Shown one piece after another: positions 45,162 through 53,557 of a stretch of 62,981 bases of DNA. Origin of the DNA: CAYGBW01 sp964348185. GTDB taxonomy: Bacteria; Desulfobacterota; BSN033; WVXP01. Position numbers and translations under genes: made by a program. The DNA lies in assembly GCA_964348185.1 (NCBI GenBank), contig CAYGBW010000003.1, forward strand, positions 1 through 62,981, given 5' to 3'. The notes below the pieces were generated by a model. It saw nothing but the letters and a program-made list of their open reading frames with translations. It ran no database searches and was not told the origin of the DNA. Each line of letters opens with the position of its first letter. Position 1 is the stretch's first letter.

Positions 45162-46691
45162 ATGAAGGCCCAAACCGAACCGCTGACCATTCGCCTTAAT
45201 CCCTCGGACAATGTCGTTGTGGCTCGTGCCGACCTCAACCCTGGCTCGAAGATTCCCGGAGAGGGCCTGACCTGCCGTAACCCTATCCCATCTGGCCACA
45301 AAGTCGCCACCGCTTTCATCCCCCCTGGCGCACCCGTACGAAAATACAACCAGATTATTGGGTTCACCACATGCACCGTCTCCCCTGGGGAGCACGTGCA
45401 CACCCACAACATGGAGTCAAAGGCGTTTGCTCGCGACTACGCGATGGGCGCCGATGTTCGACCCACGGATTACGTGCCAGAAGAGACGGAGGCGACCTTC
45501 GAAGGCATCGTGCGGCCAGATGGTCGCGTTGCCACGCGCAACTACATTGGGGTGCTCACCCTTGTGAACTGCTCGGCCACGGTGGCCCGTTATATCGCTG
45601 AGTCCTTTCGGGGTGATGGGCTCGGAGAGTTTCCCCATATCGATGGGGTGGTCGCCCTTTGCCACGGGACCGCGTGCGGGGGGGGTAGCGCGGAAGGTCT
45701 CGACATCCTCGAGCGTACGATTGCGGGTTATGCCCGGAACCCAAATTTCGCAGGCGTGTTGATCGCTGGATTGGGCTGCGAACTCAACGATATGGATCTT
45801 CTCCTGGAAGGCATGAATCTCGAGAGAGGGCCGTTCCTTCAGACCCTGACGATCCAGGGGACGGGCGGCACCCGGGCAGCGGTGCGTGAGGGTGTGGCCC
45901 GCGTTCGGGAGATGCTCCCTGACGCGAATCGGGTCGAACGTCAGACCTGTCCGGCAAGGCACATTATCCTCGGTTTGGAGTGCGGCGGATCAGACGGTTA
46001 TTCCGGCATCACGGCAAATCCAGCTTTGGGAGCGGCGGTGGACCTTCTCGTGCGTCACGGAGGGACCGCGATCTTGAGCGAGACTCCGGAGATTTACGGT
46101 GCCGAGCACCTCTTAACCCGACGGGTTGTGAGCCGCGAGGTCGGAGAGAGACTCCTGGCCCTGATGAACTGGTGGGGGGCCTATACTGCCCGGACCGGCT
46201 GCAAGATAGACAACAACCCTTCCCCGGGCAACAAGGCCGGGGGGTTGACCACGATTCTCGAGAAGTCCCTGGGCGCTGTAGCAAAGGGCGGCACCACAAA
46301 CCTGGTGGGGGTTTATCCCTATGCTCAACCCATCACCGCTAAGGGGCTGGTCTTCATGGACACGCCGGGCTTCGACCCCGTCTCGGTGACGGGAATGGTG
46401 GCAGGGGGGGCTAATCTCATTTGCTTCACCACGGGCCGCGGCTCGGTCTTCGGTTGCAAGCCGGTGCCCGTGATCAAGTTGGCAAGCAACACCGCATTGT
46501 ACCACGCCATGGCGGAGGATATGGACGTATCTTGCGGGCCTATTGTGGAGGGTGAGACGACAATCGAGGAGATGGGTGAGCGTATCTTCCGCCTGATCCT
46601 TGAAACGGCGTCCGGAAAGAAGACCAAAAGCGAGCTTCTCGGCCTTGGGGACGATGAGTTCACACCCTGGCAAATCGGCGCCGTGTTGTGA
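45162..46691 (+). CDS. UxaA-family hydro-lyase (altronate/galactarate dehydratase-like)
   Basis: The 509-residue protein has an N-terminal SAF domain (residues 1-95, with HVHTHNME) and the large UxaA/GarD domain. Landmarks are RPDGRVATRNYIGVLTLVNC, HGTACGGGS, LGLECGGSDGYSGITANPA, and NPSPGNKAGGLTTILEKSLG. These iron-dependent enzymes dehydrate sugar acids to 2-keto-3-deoxy products. E. coli UxaA has about 495 residues, so this is full length. Substrate is unknown (altronate, galactarate or related). Confidence 0.9.
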   Translation: MKAQTEPLTIRLNPSDNVVVARADLNPGSKIPGEGLTCRNPIPSGHKVATAFIPPGAPVRKYNQIIGFTTCTVSPGEHVHTHNMESKAFARDYAMGADVRPTDYVPEETEATFEGIVRPDGRVATRNYIGVLTLVNCSATVARYIAESFRGDGLGEFPHIDGVVALCHGTACGGGSAEGLDILERTIAGYARNPNFAGVLIAGLGCELNDMDLLLEGMNLERGPFLQTLTIQGTGGTRAAVREGVARVREMLPDANRVERQTCPARHIILGLECGGSDGYSGITANPALGAAVDLLVRHGGTAILSETPEIYGAEHLLTRRVVSREVGERLLALMNWWGAYTARTGCKIDNNPSPGNKAGGLTTILEKSLGAVAKGGTTNLVGVYPYAQPITAKGLVFMDTPGFDPVSVTGMVAGGANLICFTTGRGSVFGCKPVPVIKLASNTALYHAMAEDMDVSCGPIVEGETTIEEMGERIFRLILETASGKKTKSELLGLGDDEFTPWQIGAVL

Positions 46692-46820
46692 GGGGCGAGT
46701 CGATAGCCAAAAGACGCTCCAAGCGTCTCGATTGAATGCAAGGGGCATAGGATCGTCAGAGAACCCGGGAGCTGTATGGCTCATGGCCGCCCTTGCCCCG
46801 TGGGGACTTCTGCCCCCTTT

Positions 46821-47090
46821 TCACACAACGATGGGCTTTGGGGATCGTGTGGCAACCTCTAGGAAAGTCCGGCCCCTGGGAATTGCCTCAAGGTGGAGGG
46901 CCACAACGGCTGTCTCAGGATCCTTGACAAGATAGTCGAGTAACTCGCACTCGTCCACAGCCGTCCTGGCCCCAATCGAGCAGACCTTGCTCACTCCCAT
47001 GGTTTCGTGGCTCATCAGATCCACAATGAAACTCCCTGAAAGCACCTTGCTCTGGACCCTGAGTGAAACCGTTCCCCCTGTCAGCCCCTC
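46821..47090 (-). pseudogene. Remnant of ADP-forming acetyl/acyl-CoA synthetase
   Basis: A minus-strand frame retains SGSFIVDLMSHETMGVSKV, then DECELLDYLVKDPETAVVAL, then HLEAIPRGRTFLEVA. This matches the CoA-ligase segment of ADP-forming acyl-CoA synthetases (ISxGNxxDVxExDLLEYLxxDPxTxxIxLYxE). Both flanks are missing and stops follow at once, so it is a fragment about 80 residues long. Confidence 0.65.
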
Positions 47091-47198
47091 GTCCCAGAGG
47101 CGGGGGGCCAGAACAGTCTGGATGATGCACCAATACCTTCGTTTCGTTCATGACAACCTCCACACCCTATCCATGAAGCCCTGCCCTTTTTTAATCGC

Positions 47199-47390
47199 TC
47201 ATAGGCTCCTGAAGGCCTCATCAAAGGTTTCGAGGGTTTTGTCGATATCCTCCTGAGTGTGGGCAGCTGAAATATAGCCTCTTTGACTCGGAATAAAAAA
47301 GATCCCTTTCTTGAGAAGCATCGCATGAAATCTGTCCTGGAGGTTCTTATCTGCATGGACGACTTCTTCGGGTTGGTTGACTCGGCTTCT
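47199..47390 (-). pseudogene. C-terminal fragment of a glutamate-1-semialdehyde aminotransferase-like gene
   Basis: A frame ending in TGA at 47199 reads LQDRFHAMLLKKGIFFIPSQ, RGYISAAHTQEDIDKTLETF and DEAFRSL, the usual C-terminus of HemL-like class III aminotransferases. No upstream catalytic part is present; the preceding sequence belongs to the end of a different, intact aminotransferase gene. Confidence 0.65.
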
Positions 47391-47496
47391 CAGAATTCAT
47401 TAGCATCCCCTCCTATCGATGGTTGCCCTTGAGTCTTCCGAGACGTATGAGAAACATGACTTTCAGGAATCTCAAAGGGGAAGGATCCTTCAACGG

Positions 47497-48840
47497 CTAT
47501 TGGACCTGTTTCTCAACCTCACGAATCGACGCATCCAGAATCGTGACGATTTCATCCAAATGAGATTGACTCACGATCAATGGAGGTGCAAGGAGAACAT
47601 GGTCCCCTGCAACGCCATCCACACTGCCGGTTCCTGGATATGTAATCAATCCTCGCTCAAGGGCTTGCGCTCCCACGCGCGCGGCGATCTGTTCGTCTGG
47701 TCCAAAGGGTTCCTTGGTTGTCTTCTCCTTCACGAACTCTACACCCACAAGGAGCCCTTTGCCTCTCACATCCCCCACGATCGGATGATCCAAAAGTTCT
47801 GTCAGTCTTTCCAGAAGATAGATGCCGTTATGCTTTGCCTTCGCAACGAGGTTGTTTTCGAGTGTGTATCGTATTGCAGCCACCCCTGTAGCGGCCAGTA
47901 GGTGATGTCCCGAAAACGTATGTCCTGAAACGAAATTCGACTTGTTTCTCTTCATTAATTCCAGAATCCTCTCATCCGCGATAACGGCCGCCAAGGGAAC
48001 GTATCCTCCACTCAACCCTTTCGCACAGGTCATAATATCGGGCTTGACGTTCCAGTTGTCCACACCAAACATCTCACCGGTTCTTCCAAATCCCGTCATC
48101 ACCTCATCGGCAATAAACAGGACATCGTATTTGTCACAGGTTTCTCTGATGATCTGAAAATACTCGTCAACAGGAGGTACGGCGCCTAAAGAGGCTCCCA
48201 CCACCGGCTCGGCGATGAAGGCGGCGACGTTCTCAGGCCCCTGCTGGCAAATCATTTTGTCCAAGGCCCGGGCACAGAGTATTCCACATCCAGGATAGGT
48301 CTTTTCAAAATAACATCGATAGCAATAAGCCGGAGGGATGTGGGGTGAATTCAGAAAGAGGGGTAGATACTTCCGTCGCCTGAACGTGTGTCCCCCATAG
48401 CCCAGAGAGGCAAGTGTAGCCCCATGATAGGCCTGCCACCTGGATATGACCAAAAACTTTGAGGGATTTCCCCTTTCAATCTGGTATTGACGGGCCAGCT
48501 TGACCGCGTTCTCGGTCGCTTCTGAACCGTCAGAGACCAGCCAGGTCTTGTTCACTCCAGCAGGAGTGATTGTGGCCAAAAGCTCGGCTAACTCTATTTC
48601 TGGCCTGTTGAGAAAATAATGGCTCGGGCAATAGGCGAACTTCCGACATTGAAACTCTATCGCTCGAATCACCGCTTCGACACCGTGTCCCAAGTTCGCA
48701 ACGGCCGAAGATCCGGAACTCCCATCGATGTATCGCTTTCCATTCTCGTCGTAGAGGAATATCCCCTCCCCCCGTTCAATCGTTAAGTATTCTCTTTCCA
48801 TATCGCGAAGAATCAGCGGAGAATTGCTTCCCTTACTCAT
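47497..48840 (-). CDS. Class III PLP-dependent aminotransferase
   Basis: The ATG at 48840 follows AAGGAGG by 8 bases and gives 447 residues. A frame to 49053 runs into a decayed transporter gene and is rejected. The PLP lysine is K274 (MTCAKGLSGGYVP), the ring-contact Asp is D245 (FIADEVMTGFGRTG), and the phosphate loop is SDGSEATENAVKLA. It belongs to the omega/acetylornithine group, likely using a 2-oxoacid as acceptor. A Cys cluster (CYRCYFEKTYPGCGILC) near residue 175 is common in one subgroup. Nearby fragments of other metabolic genes suggest it is the survivor of a partly lost cluster. Confidence 0.87.
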   Translation of the reverse strand: MSKGSNSPLILRDMEREYLTIERGEGIFLYDENGKRYIDGSSGSSAVANLGHGVEAVIRAIEFQCRKFAYCPSHYFLNRPEIELAELLATITPAGVNKTWLVSDGSEATENAVKLARQYQIERGNPSKFLVISRWQAYHGATLASLGYGGHTFRRRKYLPLFLNSPHIPPAYCYRCYFEKTYPGCGILCARALDKMICQQGPENVAAFIAEPVVGASLGAVPPVDEYFQIIRETCDKYDVLFIADEVMTGFGRTGEMFGVDNWNVKPDIMTCAKGLSGGYVPLAAVIADERILELMKRNKSNFVSGHTFSGHHLLAATGVAAIRYTLENNLVAKAKHNGIYLLERLTELLDHPIVGDVRGKGLLVGVEFVKEKTTKEPFGPDEQIAARVGAQALERGLITYPGTGSVDGVAGDHVLLAPPLIVSQSHLDEIVTILDASIREVEKQVQ

Positions 48841-48872
48841 CCCAGATCCCTCCTTCCCTTGCGGCCCATGCC

Positions 48873-49053
48873 TTAATGAATCACCCAGCGAATCGATTCT
48901 CTTCCCAAATGAGTCGCGATGGGAGCAAAGACAGGCGCCAGGATCAAAATCGCCGGATTTTGATCCATAAAGGTGCCCATAATGAGAAAGACGATGTTCA
49001 TCGCAAAAATAGACCCGTAATAGCCCAGGGGACGAATAAAAAAGGTCACCCAT
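48873..49053 (-). pseudogene. C-terminal fragment of a TRAP transporter large permease (DctM-like)
   Basis: A minus-strand frame reads VTFFIRPLGYYGSIFAMNIV, FLIMGTFMDQNPAILILAPV and FAPIATHLGRESIRW before a TAA. MGTFMDxxPAILILAPxFxPI is typical of the DctM family. The frame ends early and the N-terminal 300 residues are absent, so this is a remnant. Confidence 0.68.
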
Positions 49054-49514
49054 TCAAGGGCACCCTGTCAAGAGAGAACATCTGTCCATGGCAAAAATAC
49101 GCTTTTTTGCAGGGTGAGATCTCGATGCCAGCTCGGGCTCTTCCGACTCTCTATCTGCACCCGCTACTTCTTTGTCTTGGGTTCTCGGTCATCGACTGAT
49201 CCGCACCCGTCAACCATCGGGATTTAGGTTCTTTCTTTCGAACCCTTGTCTACCCTAGGCAGACCCAGAAGATCGTCGGCTCCATGCCATGTCCAATGGG
49301 TTATCTGACAATTCTTATGGTTTTTAATCCAGCCTGTGGCGGACTCATGGCATGGGCAGATCAGGCGGCCAGAGACCCGTTCTGGCTATTCCGCAACTTC
49401 ATCCTCTGCTTGACCCCTTTTTCGATCTCCTTGATCCTCTCCCCCAGATATCTCATGACCCCAACACTCGTGTTGACTCCCAGGAGGTGTGGATGTGGGT
49501 ACACACCTAAACAC

Positions 49515-49543
49515 TTGACGTGTCCACCTCTTTCTGTTATGAT
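49515..49543 (+). promoter_or_regulatory. Candidate promoter of the toxin-antitoxin operon
   Basis: TTGACG (49515-49520) and TATGAT (49538-49543) are separated by 17 bp and lie 62 bp before the antitoxin start. The remaining sequence from 49054 shows no gene. Confidence 0.6.
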
Positions 49544-49604
49544 GGTTTCTGGCTGGGCCCGATGCACGGCTCAATCGATGAGTCGAATCAACTGGAGGTT
49601 TCTG

Positions 49605-49877
49605 ATGAAAACGGTCAATGCACTCCAGCTCAGGAACAAACTCGGAGAGGTTCTGGATATGCTGAAAGAGACGGGGGAGCCGATTCTGGTGAGTAAGGGG
49701 AGAGAAATCCGGGCCGTCCTCATCACGCCGGAACAGTTCAAGAGGCGTTTCCTGGACTACCAGTCAGAAGAACGGAAAAAAGAACTCCTCAAAACGATCC
49801 AGGCGCTGAAGGAGAACCGTGTGGAGAAACAGGAGAGCATCGAAGTGCTTCGAGAACTGCGAGGTTACGCACGATGA
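49605..49877 (+). CDS. vapB: Phd/YefM-type antitoxin
   Basis: The ATG at 49605 follows GGAGG by 6 bases and gives 90 residues. The N-terminal Phd fold (VNALQLRNKLGEVLDMLKET, EPILVSKGREIRAVLIT) binds DNA, and the charged C-terminal helix would wrap the toxin. A frame running further upstream to 49284 has no support. The stop overlaps the toxin start by four bases (ATGA), the standard arrangement for stoichiometric TA expression with autorepression. Confidence 0.88.
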   Translation: MKTVNALQLRNKLGEVLDMLKETGEPILVSKGREIRAVLITPEQFKRRFLDYQSEERKKELLKTIQALKENRVEKQESIEVLRELRGYAR

Positions 49878-50302
49878 TCTGGGTTCTGGATGCCTCAGTA
49901 GCGGTTCGATGGTTTCTCAAGGATGAAAGCCATCCCCATGCGGAGGCTGTGCTACGGAGATTGATCGACGTTCCACAATTCTTCGCTATCCCCGAGCTAT
50001 TCTCCTTTGAGGTCTATGCCGTCTTGTGTCGTGTTCATCCGTCAGGACATACCGCTTTTGTGGAGGGAATCATTCCCCTCTTGAATGGTGGAATCCTCAG
50101 ACAGCCCATGACCAAGAGCCTGGCCACCAGGGCGAGTAAATTCGTGGGAAAAGGGCTGACCGGGTATGATGCTTGCTACGCAGCTCTTGCCAGCGAAATG
50201 AAAGGCAAATGGCTAACCTTCGATCGACAGGCCCACGGGATTCTGTCTGGAGAGGGGATCTCGCACGATCTGACGATGGCGCTGCCTCGTGGGTGGTCGT
50301 GA
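49874..50302 (+). CDS. vapC: PIN-domain ribonuclease toxin (VapC-like)
   Basis: The 142-residue protein begins MIWVLDASVAVRWFLKDES (D6), followed by the PELFSFEVYAVL acidic residue near 46, then GYDACYAALA (Asp near 98) and LTFDRQAH (Asp near 115). These four acids form the PIN metal site for RNA cleavage. Coupling to a Phd-type antitoxin identifies a type II module. Confidence 0.9.
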   Translation: MIWVLDASVAVRWFLKDESHPHAEAVLRRLIDVPQFFAIPELFSFEVYAVLCRVHPSGHTAFVEGIIPLLNGGILRQPMTKSLATRASKFVGKGLTGYDACYAALASEMKGKWLTFDRQAHGILSGEGISHDLTMALPRGWS

Positions 50303-50438
50303 ACCTGGAGCAATGACTCCGGGGAAGCCTTCCCTCCCCCTACTCTTCCGTTAAGCAGGGTGGAACCTCGGTCTGTAACGAGATTGTGACGATCACAGGA
50401 AAAAATCCCCAAACACAACCTAAACCAGTAAACCAACT

Positions 50439-50466
50439 GGCCAGAAGAGCTCGGCTGGCCTTTTTT
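50439..50466 (+). terminator. Intrinsic terminator after vapBC
   Basis: A 6-bp stem GGCCAG/CTGGCC with a 10-base loop is followed directly by six T. It is 137 bp after the vapC stop. Confidence 0.7.
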
Positions 50467-50578
50467 GTATGATTCATGACCGGAAATAGAATGGAAGTCG
50501 ACGTGTCGGGCCTTGACAGGAACTATGGGGGTATCATACTTCTTGTTTGGGGGATTAGTCATCAGAGGGTGGGGATAC

Positions 50579-50932
50579 CTAGTATCACGTCCCAAAAGTA
50601 ATTCATGAAAATCACAGCAGAACTGATCGTACGTATTGAGATGTCGAAATCTAAAATTCGAAGCACGAAATTCGAAATCCGAAATGGTTCGACGGGCCGT
50701 TCGACAAGCTCACGGTCCTGAGCAGAGTCAAAGGACTCATCATCCTGAGCCAAGTCGAAGGACAATATCAAAATTCAAATTCTCCAATCTTCTAAACATA
50801 TGTTTGGGATTTTGGTCATTTGAGATTCGGATTTGTTTCGCATTTCGATATTCGGATTTCGGATTTAGAATGTCGGTTTTCAGGGCACTGTGCGACCGTG
50901 TAAGTTATGCAAGTTACTATTGGGACACTACA
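50579..50932 (-). mobile_element. MITE-like repeat, copy 2 (inverted relative to copy 1)
   Basis: The 354-bp noncoding element starts CTAGTATCACGTCCCAAAAG and ends TACTATTGGGACACTA, forming imperfect terminal inverted repeats. It matches 36001-36329 over its whole length in the opposite direction, with an extra segment of about 27 bp in the CTGAGC-rich centre. It ends 52 bp before the quinone oxidoreductase start. Confidence 0.8.
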
Positions 50933-50984
50933 CTGGGAGGAAAAGGGAATGAAGCGATGTAAACTGAGTTGAAGGGAGGCGACG

Positions 50985-51959
50985 ATGGTCAAAGCGATTC
51001 GAATGCATGAAACAGGCGGGCCTGAAGTTTTGCGTTGGGAGGATTATGATCCGGGCCAGCCTGGGCCAGGTGAAGTGCTCGTTCGTCATGAAGCGGTGGG
51101 GATGAATTTTATTGATGTTTATCACCGGACAGGACTTTACCCCATGCCTTTGCCCGGTAGTCCAGGGCTGGAGGGGGCTGGGACTGTCGAGGCAATTGGT
51201 GAGGGTGTGACCGAACTGGCAGTCGGTGACCGCGTTGCCTATGCAGCGGTTCCACCTGGCGCCTATGCCGAGGCTCGAGTGATTCCTGCCCACCGTCTCG
51301 TGAAACTCCCCGAGAGCATTCCAGCCCGCGAGGCTGCCGGCATGATGCTTCGGGGGATGACGGCGAGCTATCTCTTGCGGAGTACCTATCCGGTCAAACC
51401 CGGTGAAACGATTCTGATCCACGCCGCGGCAGGAGGTGTGGGTTTGATTGCCTGCCAGTGGGCCAAGCATCTTGGAGCGACGGTGATCGGAACGGCCGGG
51501 TCACCGGAAAAAGCTGAACTCGCCCGGGCCAATGGTTGCGAATATCCCATTCTCTACGAGGACGATGACTTTGTTTCACGGGTGAAGGAGATCACCCAGG
51601 GAGCCGGTGTCGATGTGGTGTACGATTCTGTGGGTCGGACGACCTTTATGAAGTCCCTCGACTGCTTGCGGCCCATGGGTATGCTCGTCGCCTTTGGTCA
51701 GAGCTCTGGAGCGGTTCCACCCTTTGATCTTGGCCTTCTCGCTGCCAAGGGCTCCTTGTTTCTCACCCGGCCGACCCTTATGACCTATACGGCCAAGCGA
51801 GAGGGTTTACTGACTCATGCCAAGAATCTGTTTGAGGTGGTGGAAAAAGGAGTGGTCAAGATTCAAATCGGGCAGACCTATCCGTTGGCTGAGGCTGCCC
51901 AGGCCCACCGGGATCTTGAAGGTCGGAAGACGACTGGATCCACTATCCTGATTCCCTAG
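50985..51959 (+). CDS. qor: NADPH:quinone oxidoreductase, zinc-free MDR family
   Basis: The 324-residue protein begins MVKAIRMHETGGPEVLRWED and lacks zinc ligands. It has GMNFIDVYHRTGLYP, ILIHAAAGGVGLIACQWAKHLG (NADPH site near residue 150) and the ending GRKTTGSTILIP, matching Qor of E. coli (327 residues). It reduces quinones or similar enones in the cytoplasm. A GAAGGGAGG site precedes the ATG. Confidence 0.93.
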   Translation: MVKAIRMHETGGPEVLRWEDYDPGQPGPGEVLVRHEAVGMNFIDVYHRTGLYPMPLPGSPGLEGAGTVEAIGEGVTELAVGDRVAYAAVPPGAYAEARVIPAHRLVKLPESIPAREAAGMMLRGMTASYLLRSTYPVKPGETILIHAAAGGVGLIACQWAKHLGATVIGTAGSPEKAELARANGCEYPILYEDDDFVSRVKEITQGAGVDVVYDSVGRTTFMKSLDCLRPMGMLVAFGQSSGAVPPFDLGLLAAKGSLFLTRPTLMTYTAKREGLLTHAKNLFEVVEKGVVKIQIGQTYPLAEAAQAHRDLEGRKTTGSTILIP

Positions 51960-52353
51960 AATGACCGAGGCCCTTTTTCAGGGCAACAGAGAAGCGGGGG
52001 GGAACACCATTGTCCTCTCGCTTCAACGCTCTCGAAGTGACCCTTTTCCCGCCGGCCTTATTGCCAAATGGCACAAATATAGGCAGGACTAATCTGACCC
52101 TTCGCCTAAGATTTATGTGCAAAAAAATACTCTAACGAACGCTCATAGGGATTTTCGTTCGGGCAACAGCCCGAAAAGGCTTGACCCCACGGCCGCGGGG
52201 CGAACGGAGTTCCTCAAAGTCCAGGGTAGTGAAGTCTGCCGGGATCGAGGAGCCCTTGGAAACCCTCTTTTCGTTGGTTCCTGGAACATAGAAACGGATC
52301 TCATTACAGTCATTGGAGTACCCCTTCTCAGGGTCTTAGTACACGTTCATCAG
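51960..52353. other. Gene-free stretch between qor and sucD
   Basis: The 394 bp hold no supported gene. A short hairpin GCCCT/AGGGC lies at about 51970-51986 just after qor but without a T-tract, and GC-rich hairpins (CGGGCaacaGCCCG) occur near 52160. Long plus-strand frames continuing into 52.9 kb are shadows of sucD. Confidence 0.4.
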
Positions 52354-53250
52354 TTAGGCTTTCAGGAGTCGTTTCAGCGTTGGAGCGATCTCATCGGGTC
52401 GGTCAACCACGTGAACTCCCACCTCCTTGAGGGAGCGGATCTTGTCCTTGGCCGATCCCTTTCCCCTCTCGACGATACTGCTTGCGTGGGAGAATCGCAT
52501 GCCTTGGGGAGCCCACGTACCGGCGACGTAGACAACGAGAGGTTTGGTGAATCTCTTCTCCCTCACTGCGGATGCAGCTTCCTCCTCATAGGGGCCGCCA
52601 ATTTCTCCGAAGACGGCGACTGCCTTGGTATCCTTCTCCTCCTGGAAGAGGGGCAGTATGTCCCCCATAGACTGTCCCACGACCGGCTCTGTTCCAATAT
52701 GCACGACCGTGCTGACCCCGAGGCCAGCTTGCCTGATGGCCCATGGGACCGTGCCGGACTGCCCTCCGCTTCTGGAGATAACCCCCACGGGTCCGGGTAC
52801 GAATACCCTTTGAGCAAATTCGGGCGTCCCCCCGAGCCAGCCGGCAACAGCAATCCCGGGGCTGATAATTCCAATTGCCCCAGGCCCCAACAGGCGAGTC
52901 CCCTTCAGTTTGGCGTAGGCCATCATCTCGAGGATGTCATAGAGGGGAACCCGCTCCACTGGCATCACGATGAACGGAATTCCTGAATCCATGGCCTCCA
53001 GAACGGCGTACTTGAGGGCCGGCCCGGGTACGAAGGTGACGCTGGCGTCCATGGTCCCCTGAGTGCTGACGGCCTCCTCCACGGTGTTGTAGACAGGTAT
53101 CCCGGCCACTTCTTCTCCGCCACGCCCGGGGGTAACTCCGGCCATCACCTTCGTGCCATACCCCTTCATAAACGCGGCCCGTGCCGAACCTTCCCTCCCC
53201 GTGATGCCCTGAACCAATACCCTTGTGTCCTTTCTCAGTAGAATGGCCAT
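52354..53250 (-). CDS. sucD: Succinate-CoA ligase alpha subunit-like protein
   Basis: The 298-residue protein has the CoA-binding Rossmann start VLVQGITGREGSARAAFM, the segment GPGAIGIISP and the phosphohistidine H255 in GMRFSHASSIVERGKGSAKDK. The ligase loop reads ISRSGGQSGTVPW, and GTEPVVGQSMGD replaces the common GGDPIPGT. It is therefore a divergent member and could act on malate or another acid; succinate is favoured because of the adjacent 2-oxoacid oxidoreductase. It forms an operon with the Fe-S gene and sucC. Confidence 0.88.
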   Translation of the reverse strand: MAILLRKDTRVLVQGITGREGSARAAFMKGYGTKVMAGVTPGRGGEEVAGIPVYNTVEEAVSTQGTMDASVTFVPGPALKYAVLEAMDSGIPFIVMPVERVPLYDILEMMAYAKLKGTRLLGPGAIGIISPGIAVAGWLGGTPEFAQRVFVPGPVGVISRSGGQSGTVPWAIRQAGLGVSTVVHIGTEPVVGQSMGDILPLFQEEKDTKAVAVFGEIGGPYEEEAASAVREKRFTKPLVVYVAGTWAPQGMRFSHASSIVERGKGSAKDKIRSLKEVGVHVVDRPDEIAPTLKRLLKA

Positions 53251-53265
53251 TTCTCTTACCGCCTT

Positions 53266-53553
53266 TTAGGTTAATCCGTGCTTTCTCCGGTACTCAGCCA
53301 ATCCGGGGATCGGGACCTCGATCTTTATCGCTTTATTTCCTCTGAACCAGCACTCGTACTCGCATGCCAGACACTCCGTACCGACGCGTTTCGTAAATCC
53401 CGCATCCCCTGCCAGGGCAGGTCTGCCATCTTTGATTAGCAGGACTCCTCGGTCGTAGGTTTTGCACGCCTCGGCGCACACATGGGTTTTGCAGTCGAGG
53501 CATTGACTATCATCGATGATTATCTTTATGGTCCTTTCGTCGAATTCTATCAT
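53266..53553 (-). CDS. Small ferredoxin-like iron-sulfur protein between sucC and sucD
   Basis: The 95-residue protein has seven cysteines in two groups: C18, C21, C26, C30 (CLDCKTHVCAEAC) and C61, C64, C68 (CLACEYEC). The pattern resembles a protein with one or two [4Fe-4S] clusters, but the second group lacks a clear fourth ligand. It has no signal peptide. It sits 4 bp after sucC and 15 bp before sucD, so it is co-produced with the ligase. It may bind the complex or shuttle electrons to the Kor enzyme encoded opposite. Function is unknown. Confidence 0.8.
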   Translation of the reverse strand: MIEFDERTIKIIIDDSQCLDCKTHVCAEACKTYDRGVLLIKDGRPALAGDAGFTKRVGTECLACEYECWFRGNKAIKIEVPIPGLAEYRRKHGLT

Positions 53554-53557
53554 CAGT

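Noticed and set aside
49284..49604. N-terminal extension of the antitoxin
   Set aside because: A GGAGG site and the family start both place the ATG at 49605, and the promoter lies within the extension.
52117..52986. Plus-strand frame of 289 codons
   Set aside because: It mirrors sucD on the opposite strand; sucD carries the family motifs and the frame has none.
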